Below are positions 34,747 to 41,872 of a stretch of DNA of 41,872 bases, one piece after another. How positions within the stretch are numbered: the stretch's first letter is position 1; each line of letters begins with the position of its first letter. Origin of the DNA: Streptomyces sp. F63 (GTDB lineage: Bacteria > Actinomycetota > Actinomycetes > Streptomycetales > Streptomycetaceae); assembly GCF_018070345.1 (NCBI RefSeq), contig NZ_JAGPXX010000044.1, forward strand, positions 1 through 41,872, in the 5' to 3' direction. The notes below the pieces were generated by a model. That model was not told the DNA's origin. It did not search any database and saw nothing but the letters and a program-made list of their open reading frames with translations. A program made the position numbers and the translations under genes.

Positions 34747-36300
34747 ATGAGAGTCATGGCACAGGTCGCCATGGTGATGAACCTCGACAAGTGCATTGGT
34801 TGCCACACCTGTTCGGTGACCTGCAAGCAGACCTGGTCGAACCGGCCCGGGGTCGAGTACGCCTGGTTCAACAACGTCGAGACCAAGCCCGGTGTCGGCT
34901 ACCCGCGCGGCTACGAGGACCAGGAGCACTGGAAGGGCGGCTGGATGCTGGACCGCCGCGGCCGGCTGGTGCTGCGGTCCGGCGGCCGGGTGAAGCGGCT
35001 GCTGTCGCTGTTCTCCAACCCCGATCTGCCGTCGATCGACGACTACTACGAGCCGGTCACCTACGAGTACGACACCCTGGTCGACGCCCCCGTGGGCACC
35101 CACGTCCCGGTGGCCCGCCCGCGCTCCGTGCTGACCGGCGAGCCGACCGCCATCACCTGGGGCCCCAACTGGGAGGACGGGCTCGGTGGCGCCGGGGAGA
35201 CCGCCGCGGCCGACCCGAACCTGCGCGGCTCGCTCGCCGAGAAGGTGAAGTTCGAGTTCGAGCAGACCTTCCTGTTCCACCTGCCGAGGCTGTGCGAGCA
35301 CTGCCTCAACCCGGCCTGTGTCTCGGCCTGCCCGTCGGGGGCGATGTACAAGCGGGAGGAGGACGGCATCGTCCTGGTGGACCAGGACCGCTGCCGCGGC
35401 TGGCGGATGTGCGTCACGGCCTGCCCGTACAAGAAGGTCTACGTCAACCACGCCACCGGCAAGGCGGAGAAGTGCACCTTCTGCTTCCCGCGCATCGAGG
35501 CGGGCCAGCCGACCGTGTGCTCCGAGACCTGCGTGGGCCGGCTGCGCTACCTCGGCCTGGTGCTCTACGACGCCGACCGGGTCGGCGAGGCCGCGGCCGT
35601 CGAGAACGAGCACGACCTGCTGGACGCGCAGCGCAACGTGTTCCTCGACCCGTCCGACCCGGAGGTGATCGCGGCGGCCCGCCGCGACGGCATCGCCGAG
35701 GACTGGCTGGAGGCGGCCCGCCGCTCCCCCGTGTACGCGCTGATCTCCCGGTTCAGGGTGGCGCTGCCGCTGCACCCGGAGTACCGGACGCTGCCGATGG
35801 TCTGGTACGTGCCGCCGCTGTCGCCGGTGCTGGACGCGGTGGGCGAGGCGGGCGGCAACGCCGACGACCCCGACCACGTGTTCGCCGCCGTGACCCGGCT
35901 GCGGATCCCGCTGGAGTACCTGGCGAACCTGTTCAGCGCGGGCGACACCGACGTGGTCGCCGGCGTGCTGATGAAGCTCACCGCGCTCCGCAGCCACATG
36001 CGCGCCGTCAACCTCGGCGAGGCCGGCGAGGAGGAGGCCCTGGCAGCGGTGGGGCTCGACGCCGTCGAGGCGGAGGACCTGCACCGGCTGCTGGCGATCG
36101 CCAAGTACGAGGACCGCTACGTCGTCCCCGCCGCCCACAAGGAGGACGCCGCCGCGCTCAGCGCGATGGAGAACCGCTGCCCGGTGGAGAGCTCCGGCGG
36201 CGAGCCGGCCGCGAGCGGCAAGGTGATGCTGGGCCTGCCCAGGATCCGCCGCCGCGACGCGGCCCCGGAGGCCGGCGGACTCGCGGGAGGAGTGTCGTGA
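34747..36300 (+). CDS. narH: Respiratory nitrate reductase beta subunit, operon 2
   Basis: 517-residue Fe-S subunit with the same four Cys groups as copy 1 (CIGCHTCSVTC at 16-26, CEHCLNPACVSAC, CRGWRMCVTAC, CTFCFP). It is 52 residues shorter, lacking most of the C-terminal extension of copy 1. ATG 34747 is preceded by GGAG at 34736-34739, so translation restarts after narG2 rather than overlapping it as in operon 1. Overlaps narJ2 as GTGA. Confidence 0.94.
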   Translation: MRVMAQVAMVMNLDKCIGCHTCSVTCKQTWSNRPGVEYAWFNNVETKPGVGYPRGYEDQEHWKGGWMLDRRGRLVLRSGGRVKRLLSLFSNPDLPSIDDYYEPVTYEYDTLVDAPVGTHVPVARPRSVLTGEPTAITWGPNWEDGLGGAGETAAADPNLRGSLAEKVKFEFEQTFLFHLPRLCEHCLNPACVSACPSGAMYKREEDGIVLVDQDRCRGWRMCVTACPYKKVYVNHATGKAEKCTFCFPRIEAGQPTVCSETCVGRLRYLGLVLYDADRVGEAAAVENEHDLLDAQRNVFLDPSDPEVIAAARRDGIAEDWLEAARRSPVYALISRFRVALPLHPEYRTLPMVWYVPPLSPVLDAVGEAGGNADDPDHVFAAVTRLRIPLEYLANLFSAGDTDVVAGVLMKLTALRSHMRAVNLGEAGEEEALAAVGLDAVEAEDLHRLLAIAKYEDRYVVPAAHKEDAAALSAMENRCPVESSGGEPAASGKVMLGLPRIRRRDAAPEAGGLAGGVS

Positions 36301-37091
36301 GCCCCCGGAACCCGCTGCACGCGGTCCGCACCCGGATCCGCCCCGCCGCCCGGCGGCCCGCGGACCTCACCCCCGAGGAGCGGGAGACCCGCGGTCTGCT
36401 GCTCCGTCTCTGCTCCCTCTTCCTGCAGTACCCGGACGACGAACTGGCCGCCGCCCGGGCCGTGCTCGGCAGCTCCGTACGGGCGCTGCCGGACTCCCCG
36501 GCGGCCGCCGAACTGACGGCGTTCGCCGGGTGGTTCACGGCCACCGGCCCGGACGACCTGCGGCGCCACTACGTCGAGGTGTTCGACCTGCGGCGCAAGA
36601 GCAGCCTCTACCTCACCTACTACCTGCACGGCGACACCCGGCGGCGCGGCATGGCGCTGCTGACCCTCGCCCAGTGCTACCGCGCCACCGGCTGGGAGAG
36701 CGGCAGCGGGGAACTCCCCGACCATCTGCCGGTGGTCCTGGAGTACGCCGCCCTGACGGGCACGGCGGCCGGTGAGGCCCCGCTGCGGCGGCACCGGCGC
36801 GGCCTGGAGCTGATCCGCCGCTCCCTGGGCGCCGTCGAGTCCCCGTACGAGCACGTCCTGGCCGCGGTGCTGTCGCTGCTGCCGCCGGCGACCGACGCGG
36901 ACCTGCGGGCCGTGGCCGAACTGGCCGCGGCCGGGCCGCCCGCGGAGGACGTCGGCCTGGACCCGTTCGACGGCGGCGTGTTCGCCCCGCCCGGCACCTT
37001 CACGCCCCCGGCCCCGGCCCCGCCCACCCGGACGGAGCCCGCCCCCGCCGGTCCCTCCACCAACCCGACCACCAGGGAGAACGTCCGATGA
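36297..37091 (+). CDS. narJ: Nitrate reductase assembly chaperone, operon 2
   Basis: 264 residues with the NarJ core (FDLRRKSSLYLTYYLHGDTR, ELPDHLPVVLEYAA). It is longer than copy 1 because of an Arg/Pro-rich N-terminus of about 25 residues and a Pro/Ala-rich tail of about 35 residues. The CC pair of copy 1 is replaced by SS. The start is GTG 36297 with GGGAGGAG upstream, overlapping narH2. The end overlaps narI2 as ATGA. It should serve NarG2. Cross-use with NarG1 cannot be judged. Confidence 0.9.
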   Translation: MSPRNPLHAVRTRIRPAARRPADLTPEERETRGLLLRLCSLFLQYPDDELAAARAVLGSSVRALPDSPAAAELTAFAGWFTATGPDDLRRHYVEVFDLRRKSSLYLTYYLHGDTRRRGMALLTLAQCYRATGWESGSGELPDHLPVVLEYAALTGTAAGEAPLRRHRRGLELIRRSLGAVESPYEHVLAAVLSLLPPATDADLRAVAELAAAGPPAEDVGLDPFDGGVFAPPGTFTPPAPAPPTRTEPAPAGPSTNPTTRENVR

Positions 37092-37873
37092 CCCTCGCCG
37101 GCGGCCAACTCGCCGCTGCCACCACGGCAGGTGACCTCCTGCTGTGGGTGGCCCTTCCCTACGCCGCGCTCGCCGTCTGCCTCGTCGGCCACGTGTGGCG
37201 CTACCGCAGGGACCAGTTCGGCTGGACCAGCCGCACCACGCAGTTGCTGGAGCACCGCTGGCTGCGCTGGGGCGGCCCGCTGTTCCACCTGGGCGCCTTC
37301 GCGGTGATCGGCGGCCACGCCGTCGGTCTGCTGATCCCCGCCTCCTGGACGGAGGCCGCCGGCATCACCGAGCACATGTACCACGTGGCCGCCGTGTGGC
37401 TGGGCACGGTCGCGGGGATCGCCATGGTGGCCGGGCTGGGGATGCTCAGCGCCCGCCGGCTGCTCTCCCGCCGGATCCGCACCACCACCGACCGTTCCGA
37501 CAAGGTCCTCTTCCCGGTGCTCGCCGCGACGGTGCTGCTGGGCATCGCGGCGACGGCGGCGCACAACGTCTTCGGCGGCGGCTACGACTACCGCACCACC
37601 ATCTCGCCCTGGTTCCGCGGGCTGTTCACCCTGCAGCCGCTGCCGGAGGCGATGACCGGGGCGCCGCTGCTGTTCCAGCTGCACGCCCTGTCGGCCCTGC
37701 TGCTCTTCGCCGTCTGGCCGTTCACGCGCCTGGTGCACGTGTGGAGCGCGCCGGTCGCGTATCTGTCCCGGCCGTATCTGGTCTACCGGCACCGTCCGTC
37801 CGCGCCGCCGGCCGCCCGGCGGCGCGGGGCCCCGGCGGGGAGCCCGGGGGAGCGCCAGGGGGCCCGGCGGTGA
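37088..37873 (+). CDS. narI: Respiratory nitrate reductase gamma subunit, operon 2
   Basis: 261-residue cytochrome b subunit with five membrane helices. The heme-ligand His pairs are seen in LFHLGAFAVIGGHAVG and in LFQLHALSALLLFAVW with TRLVH. The C-terminus ends in a Pro/Arg-rich cytoplasmic tail of about 30 residues. It overlaps narJ2 by ATGA and the next gene by GTGA, so five genes are translationally linked from narH2 onward. Confidence 0.93.
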   Translation: MTLAGGQLAAATTAGDLLLWVALPYAALAVCLVGHVWRYRRDQFGWTSRTTQLLEHRWLRWGGPLFHLGAFAVIGGHAVGLLIPASWTEAAGITEHMYHVAAVWLGTVAGIAMVAGLGMLSARRLLSRRIRTTTDRSDKVLFPVLAATVLLGIAATAAHNVFGGGYDYRTTISPWFRGLFTLQPLPEAMTGAPLLFQLHALSALLLFAVWPFTRLVHVWSAPVAYLSRPYLVYRHRPSAPPAARRRGAPAGSPGERQGARR

Positions 37874-38550
37874 CCGCCCGGCACGCCTCCGCCCCGGGCC
37901 CCGCCCGGGACTCCGCCACCGCCCGGCCCGCGCCGATGCCCGCCCCCGAGGGGGACGGCATCGGCGCGGGCCGTTCCACGGCCGTCCTGATCACGGTGGC
38001 GGGCACCCTCGGGTGGCTCGCCTCGTTCGGCCTGGCCCGGGACTCCTGGGCGCTGATGGAGGATCCGTCCTACGCGCCGGCCTGCGACATCAGCCCCGTC
38101 ATCGGCTGCGGCGACATCGCGCGGACCTGGCAGTCGGAGGCCTTCGGCGGGATCCCCAACATGCTGTGGGGGCTGGGCGTCTTCGCCGTCGTGGGGGCGC
38201 TCGGGCTGGCCCTGCTGGCCGGGGCGCGGTTCCGTCGCTGGCTGTGGCTGCTTCTCCTGGGCGGGTCCCTGCTCGGGGTCGCCTTCGCCCACTGGCTGAT
38301 CTACCAGTCGCTCTACGTCCTGGGCGAGCTGTGCCCGTACTGCATGCTGATCTGGGTGGTCACCATCGCCCTCTTCTGGACGCTGCTGACGGACGCCCTG
38401 CGCAACGGGGTGCTGCCGCTGCCCGAGCACCGGCGGGAGGCGGCGGAGGCGGTGCTGGACGTGCGCTGGCTGCTGCTCTCCGGCTGGTACGCGCTGATCG
38501 CCGTGTTCATCCTGACCCGCTTCTGGTCGTACTGGACCAGCCTCGTCTGA
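37870..38550 (+). CDS. Vitamin K epoxide reductase (VKOR) family protein in the nar2 operon
   Basis: 226 residues with about five membrane helices. The active-site pair is CPYC (C155/C158) and the loop cysteines are C72 and C80 (CDISPVIGC). Actinobacterial VKORs reoxidise DsbA-like thiol oxidases by passing electrons to menaquinone. GTG 37870 overlaps the narI2 stop (GTGA), and AGGGGG lies upstream, so it is the last gene of the nar2 operon. The first 35 residues are Pro/Ala-rich. No Dsb-like thioredoxin is encoded beside it. Its placement suggests a link between disulfide formation and nitrate respiration through the quinone pool, which is inference. Confidence 0.88.
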   Translation: MTARHASAPGPARDSATARPAPMPAPEGDGIGAGRSTAVLITVAGTLGWLASFGLARDSWALMEDPSYAPACDISPVIGCGDIARTWQSEAFGGIPNMLWGLGVFAVVGALGLALLAGARFRRWLWLLLLGGSLLGVAFAHWLIYQSLYVLGELCPYCMLIWVVTIALFWTLLTDALRNGVLPLPEHRREAAEAVLDVRWLLLSGWYALIAVFILTRFWSYWTSLV

Positions 38551-38570
38551 GCCGTGCCGCCGGACCGCGC

Positions 38571-38611
38571 CGGCCGGCCGTCCGGGGACCTCTCCCGTGG
38601 ACGGCCGGCCG
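38571..38611. terminator. Terminator between the nar2 operon and hmp
   Basis: CGGCCGGCCGTCC (38571-38583) pairs with GGACGGCCGGCCG (38599-38611) over a 15-base loop, 20 bp after the VKOR stop. It can also serve the converging hmp gene. Confidence 0.65.
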
Positions 38612-38738
38612 CCGTGCGGGCCGGGCCGGCGGCGGCGCACACGGCGGCGCCCCGCCTCCCGCCCGGTGGCGGGGGACGGGGCGCCCACGGTCGCCGGTGC
38701 GCGTCCCGGGGAGGGGGACGCCTCCCGGCGGAGCCGGG

Positions 38739-39938
38739 TCAGGCGGCGGGGTCGGCCAGCCACAGGTCGGGGCCGAAGACCTCGTACTTGACGTCACGGG
38801 CGGGGACACCGGCCCGCAGGAGGTCCGTCCGGACACCGCGCATGAACTCCAGCGGGCCGCACAGGTACGCCTGCGCGTCCGCGGGGATCTCCACCTCGGA
38901 GAGGTCCATCAGGCCGGTACGGGCCCCGGCCTCCCCGGCGCCGTTCTCGTACCAGAAGAGGGCGCGGGTCGCGGGCAGCTTCGCGGCCAGCTCCAGGGTC
39001 TCGCCGCGCAGCGCGTGGTCGGCCGGCGAACGGTCGGCGTGCAGGACGAGCACCTCGCGCTCGGGCGTGGTGGCCGCTACGTGCGCCAGCATGGCCGCCA
39101 TGGGCGTGACGCCGACGCCCGCGGAGGCCAGCACGAGCGGCCGGTCGGAGTCCTCCAGGACGATGTCGCCGAACGGCGGGGAGAGCTCCAGCTCGTCGCC
39201 GACCCGGACGGTGGAGTGGAGCAGGTTCGACATCTCGCCGTCGGGGGCGTCCTCGCCGTCGACCCGCTTCACGGTGATGCGCCGCTCGTCCTCGCCGGGG
39301 GCGGAGGAGAGGGTGTACTGCCGGAGCTGCCGTACGCCGTCGGGCATGACCATGCTGACGCTCACGTACTGCCCGGCGCGGGCCTCGGGAGCGGGCTCCC
39401 CGTCGGCCGGGCGGAGGACGAAGGAGACCGTGTCGGCGGTCTCCTCGCGGCGGTCGGTGACCCGCCACGTCCGCCAGTTCTGCCCGGGGCCGACGCCCGC
39501 GGCCTGGTAGAGCCGGGCCTCCTGGGCTATGAGGGCGCCGGCCATCAGCCAGTAGACCTCGTCCCAGGCGGCGGCCACCTCGGGCGTCACGGCGTCGCCG
39601 AGGACGTGGGCGATCGCGCCGAAGAGGTACTTGTGGACGATCACGTACTGGTCGTCGGTGATGCCCACGGAGACGTGCTTGTGGGCGATGCGGTCCAGCA
39701 GGGCGTCCGGACGGCGGTCCGGGTTCTCCAGGAGCCAGGTCGCGAAGGCGGCGATGGAACCGGCGAGCGCCTGCCGCTGGACTCCGCTGGCCTGGTTGCC
39801 CCGGTTGAACAGCCCGTCGAGGAGCTCGGGGCGCTCGGAGAACATCGTGCCGTAGAAGCGGGTGGTGATCTGGTCCAGTGCCCCGCCGACGGCGGGGAGG
39901 GTGGCGCGGACGAGCTCGGCGGACTCGGCGGACAGCAC
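38739..39938 (-). CDS. hmp: Flavohemoprotein, NO dioxygenase
   Basis: 399-residue fusion of a globin and a ferredoxin-NADP reductase unit that oxidises NO to nitrate with O2 and NAD(P)H. Globin features are Y29 (B10), Q54 near E7 and proximal H88 (IAHKHVS). The FAD motif is RQYTLSSAP, the NAD motif GVGVTPMAAML, and the C-terminal EVFGPDL is conserved. The GTG at 39938 gives the usual MLSAESAELV start, with GGGAG 5 bases upstream. An ATG 57 bases earlier would add 19 unusual residues. TATACA at 40000-40005 fits a -10 on the minus strand, and an array of DevR-like sites lies further upstream. It completes an N-oxide cycle with NarG and NirK. Confidence 0.95.
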   Translation of the reverse strand: MLSAESAELVRATLPAVGGALDQITTRFYGTMFSERPELLDGLFNRGNQASGVQRQALAGSIAAFATWLLENPDRRPDALLDRIAHKHVSVGITDDQYVIVHKYLFGAIAHVLGDAVTPEVAAAWDEVYWLMAGALIAQEARLYQAAGVGPGQNWRTWRVTDRREETADTVSFVLRPADGEPAPEARAGQYVSVSMVMPDGVRQLRQYTLSSAPGEDERRITVKRVDGEDAPDGEMSNLLHSTVRVGDELELSPPFGDIVLEDSDRPLVLASAGVGVTPMAAMLAHVAATTPEREVLVLHADRSPADHALRGETLELAAKLPATRALFWYENGAGEAGARTGLMDLSEVEIPADAQAYLCGPLEFMRGVRTDLLRAGVPARDVKYEVFGPDLWLADPAA

Positions 39939-39999
39939 GGCAGCTCCCAGGGGGGTGAGGAGAAGGGTTTCCGGCCTCCCGTACGGGGCGGCCAATCCG

Positions 40000-40005
40000 T
40001 GTATA
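40000..40005 (-). promoter_or_regulatory. hmp promoter -10
   Basis: On the minus strand TATACA is preceded by TCTGAC 16 bp upstream. The start of transcription would be near 39993, giving a leader of about 55 bases. Confidence 0.55.
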
Positions 40006-40035
40006 GCAGCCGAAATACGAGGTCAGAGGGGCGAT

Positions 40036-40092
40036 GGGACCTCTGCGGTGGATCTCGGGACACAGGTCCCACAGACCAGGGCCAAAAGTCCC
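40036..40092 (-). promoter_or_regulatory. Phased array of DevR/OsdR-like sites upstream of hmp
   Basis: GGGACACAGGTCCC (40057-40070) has perfect half-sites GGGAC and GTCCC. GGGCCAAAAGTCCC (40079-40092) is a second box whose centre is 22 bp away. A third, degenerate one (GGGACCTCTGCGGT, 40036-40049) is centred 21 bp to the other side. The centres fall about -50 to -92 from the inferred hmp start. Spacing of two helical turns puts all on one face of the DNA. Confidence 0.62.
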
Positions 40093-40112
40093 GGTCTTCT
40101 CCGTGACAAATC

Positions 40113-40151
40113 AGGGCCGGACGGCACCCCGCGGGGTCGCCGTCCGGCCCT
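40113..40151 (-). terminator. Terminator of the PPOX-fold gene
   Basis: AGGGCCGGACGGC (40113-40125) pairs exactly with GCCGTCCGGCCCT (40139-40151), and the loop holds a further ACCCCGCGGGGT dyad. It begins 9 bp beyond the stop codon and insulates the hmp control region. Confidence 0.75.
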
Positions 40152-40159
40152 CGCGCCGG

Positions 40160-40636
40160 TTACGGGATGGTCCAGAGCCCGGCCGCGGACGTCGCGTCCC
40201 GGGGCTCGGGCGGCGCGATCAGATCGGCGTGGCTGCCGAGGGCGCGCCCGGTGACCAGCTCCGGCTCGATGAGGATGTAGACGCCGTCGGCGACCGGCCC
40301 CCAGGAGTCGGGGCCGACCACCTCCAGCCTCCGGTGCTCCGCGGGGTCCGTCACGACGTGGGCGATGCCGGTGACGATCACACTCCAGCCGCTGGACGTG
40401 GCCGCGTCGATCTGGTCCGCCTCGAACGCGACCACGGCGCCGTTCACCGAGGCCGCCAGCCGGGAGCCGGCCGAGGTGCGGACGATCACCGAGTAGTCGC
40501 TGTCGAGGGCGAAGTTGACCGGCAGGACGGCGGGCAGCGCCTCGCTGGTGTAGACGATACGTCCGATCGGAACGGTGGCCAGCCGCCGCAGACACTCCTG
40601 CCGGTCGAGTTTGTGGAAGCCGTTGTCTGGGTGCAT
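40160..40636 (-). CDS. Pyridoxamine 5'-phosphate oxidase-fold (split-barrel) protein
   Basis: 158 residues with the split-barrel pattern of the PPOX/FMN- or F420-binding superfamily (ECLRRLATVPIGRIVYTSEALPAVLPVNFAL, then VVAFEADQID and GWSVIVTGIAHVV). The actual cofactor and reaction are unknown. Members of this fold are often in DevR regulons of actinobacteria. The stop is TAA. ATG 40636 has AAGGA 7 bases upstream. A DevR-like site lies about 165 bp before the start. It is divergent from the response regulator gene. Confidence 0.83.
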   Translation of the reverse strand: MHPDNGFHKLDRQECLRRLATVPIGRIVYTSEALPAVLPVNFALDSDYSVIVRTSAGSRLAASVNGAVVAFEADQIDAATSSGWSVIVTGIAHVVTDPAEHRRLEVVGPDSWGPVADGVYILIEPELVTGRALGSHADLIAPPEPRDATSAAGLWTIP

Positions 40637-40800
40637 CTGTCCATCCTTGTTGCGGCGCGGCGGTCCGCGCCGGGGCAGCTGTGCCCCGCGGGTGCCGCGG
40701 GCGGGGCGGGGTTCCGGGGCGGCGCCGGCTCCCGGCCGTCCGGCCGGAGGCACTCCCGCCCCAGCGGCCCAGGATCCACCGGCGCGCGGCCGGGCGGCAG

Positions 40801-40835
40801 GGGCCACAGGTCCCGATCCCCCGCCGACCGGTCCC
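40801..40835 (-). promoter_or_regulatory. DevR/OsdR-like site upstream of the PPOX-fold gene
   Basis: GGGCCACAGGTCCC (40801-40814) differs from the central hmp box at only one of 14 bases. A second GTCCC half-site at 40831-40835 is exactly 21 bp from the first (40810-40814). The promoter itself was not located. Confidence 0.5.
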
Positions 40836-40900
40836 GGCCTTTCCGGCGGAACGGACGGAACGGACCGCTTCCCGCCCCCCTTCCCTTCGTCTTCCACCGG

Positions 40901-41011
40901 GTATCCGCTGGAAGAGGGCACCACACACGGATACGTCGATCCCCTCCCACCGGATACGGTGGGGGTGCGCGGCGCGGGCCCGCGACCCGGCCCGACCCCG
41001 CGTATCCGGTG
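40901..41011. promoter_or_regulatory. Cluster of GGATAC/GTATCC repeats before the response regulator
   Basis: GTATCC at 40901 and 41002 and GGATAC at 40929 and 40952 lie within 110 bp. CACCGGATACG (40948-40958) recurs inverted as CGTATCCGGTG (41001-41011). CCCACCG-GATA-CGGTGGG (40946-40963) is also a hairpin. TACGGT at 40955-40960 could be a -10. Possible operator and promoter of the regulator gene. Confidence 0.4.
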
Positions 41012-41085
41012 CGGGCCGCACCCGCACCGCAGGTACCAGGGCGCCGCCGGCCCCGCAACGGACGGCGCGGACAGAGGAGCGATGG

Positions 41086-41799
41086 ATGGCGGAAAACGAC
41101 CGGGCCACCGGAGACACTCCGGTCAAGGTCTTCCTGCTCGACGACCACGAGGTCGTCCGGCGGGGGGTGCACGACCTGCTGGAGGCCGAGCCGGACCTCA
41201 CGGTGATCGGTGAGGCCGCCACCGTCGAGCAGGCCCTCGTCCGGGTGCCGGCGCTGCGCCCCGACGTCGCCGTGCTGGACGTCCGGCTCCCCGACGGCAA
41301 CGGCGTCAGCCTGTGCCGGGAGCTTCGGTCGCGGATGCCCGAGCTGGCCTGTCTGATGCTCACCTCCTTCGACGACGAGGAGGCGCTGCTCGACGCGATC
41401 ATGGCCGGGGCCGCGGGCTACGTGCTGAAGCAGATCTCGGGGACGGACCTGGTCTCGGCGGTGCGCACGGTCGCCTCCGGCCAGTCCATGCTGGACGCGA
41501 GCGCCACCACCCGGCTGATGGCCCGCCTCCGCTCCGAGGAGGAGAAGGAGCCGGAGCCGGACGCCCTGCCGGGGCTGACCGCCCGCGAGCGGGAGATCCT
41601 GACCCTGATCGGGGAGGGGCTGACCAACCGGCAGATCGGCCAGCGGCTCTACCTGGCGGAGAAGACCGTGAAGAACCACATCTCGCGGCTGCTGGCCAAG
41701 CTGGGGGTGGAGCGGCGCGTGCAGGCCGCCATCATCGCCACCCAGGCGGAGGCCCGGGAGCCCGCGCACCCGCCGGCGCGCGGCCGCTCCCACGGCTGA
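41086..41799 (+). CDS. NarL/FixJ-family response regulator, DevR/OsdR type
   Basis: 237 residues. The receiver domain has acidic pocket D19/D20, phospho-acceptor D65 (VAVLDVRLPDGNG), T93 and K115. A linker of about 40 residues leads to a LuxR-type HTH (LTAREREILTLIGEG and KTVKNHISRLLAKLGVERR). The recognition helix KTVKNHISRLLAKLG is nearly that of mycobacterial DevR, which contacts GGGAC half-sites, and the C-terminal VQAAI also fits. ATG 41086 is supported by GAGGAG at 41074-41079, while an overlapping ATG at 41082 is out of frame. No kinase gene is adjacent. The two-GAF kinase at 11680 is the likely partner. It is the best candidate to bind the DevR-like sites in this window. Confidence 0.88.
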   Translation: MAENDRATGDTPVKVFLLDDHEVVRRGVHDLLEAEPDLTVIGEAATVEQALVRVPALRPDVAVLDVRLPDGNGVSLCRELRSRMPELACLMLTSFDDEEALLDAIMAGAAGYVLKQISGTDLVSAVRTVASGQSMLDASATTRLMARLRSEEEKEPEPDALPGLTAREREILTLIGEGLTNRQIGQRLYLAEKTVKNHISRLLAKLGVERRVQAAIIATQAEAREPAHPPARGRSHG

Positions 41800-41872
41800 C
41801 CGGGGAGCGCGAGGCATACGGAGGCGGGGCGGGGGCGGGGGGGGCCCCGGCCCGACAGCACCTCGCCGTAGG
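41800..41872. other. Right-edge non-coding tail
   Basis: The 73 bases hold G-runs (GGGGCGGGGGCGGGGGGGG) that could fold as a G-quadruplex on the plus strand. No gene or clear terminator is seen. Confidence 0.4.

Noticed and set aside
30906..34886. Very long open frame antisense to narG2
   Set aside because: Same cause as above. Fully overlapped by a well-supported gene.

Overview
The window comes from a high-GC actinomycete, almost certainly Streptomyces or a close relative. GC content is very high, many starts are GTG, coding genes overlap at GTGA/ATGA junctions, and the left edge carries the typical streptomycete pre-16S rRNA leader on the minus strand. I see no CRISPR array, tRNA, prophage or insertion sequence.

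Region 1 (1-10767) looks like conserved chromosomal core: the rRNA leader, the PTS genes crr and ptsI, a hypothetical protein, acetoacetyl-CoA synthetase, a divergent GH31 glycosidase-like protein, a zinc-ribbon NUDIX hydrolase and a secreted VanX-type D-Ala-D-Ala dipeptidase. Region 2 (10768-13398) holds an orphan CvnD-type small GTPase and a two-GAF sensor histidine kinase of the DevS/DosT type.

Region 3 (13481-41799) is a nitrate/nitrite/nitric oxide island. It contains narG1H1J1I1 (minus strand, followed by the kinase), a hemerythrin-like protein, narK preceded by a coupled 26-codon mini-ORF, a hemerythrin/DUF2249 protein, a Cys-containing COG2345-type regulator, an NnrS-like membrane protein, and a membrane-anchored copper nitrite reductase carrying an extra cupredoxin. 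Beyond these lie a radical SAM/SPASM protein, a second operon narG2H2J2I2 ending in a VKOR-family gene, a flavohemoprotein NO dioxygenase, a PPOX-fold protein and a DevR-type response regulator.

Together the genes can import nitrate (NarK), reduce it to nitrite at the membrane (Nar1, Nar2), reduce nitrite to NO (NirK fusion), and oxidise NO back to nitrate (Hmp) when O2 is present. This is a complete N-oxide cycle packed beside a heme-type oxygen/NO two-component system. No NO or N2O reductase gene is visible.

The most notable non-coding signal is a family of DevR/OsdR-like sites (GGGAC-N4-GTCCC and variants) in front of hmp, the PPOX gene, narG2/radical SAM, narK and the orphan GTPase. Several lie about 21-22 bp apart, i.e. 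two helical turns. This suggests the island and the GTPase form one local regulon of the kinase and response regulator encoded near its two ends. All regulatory assignments are inferences from sequence.
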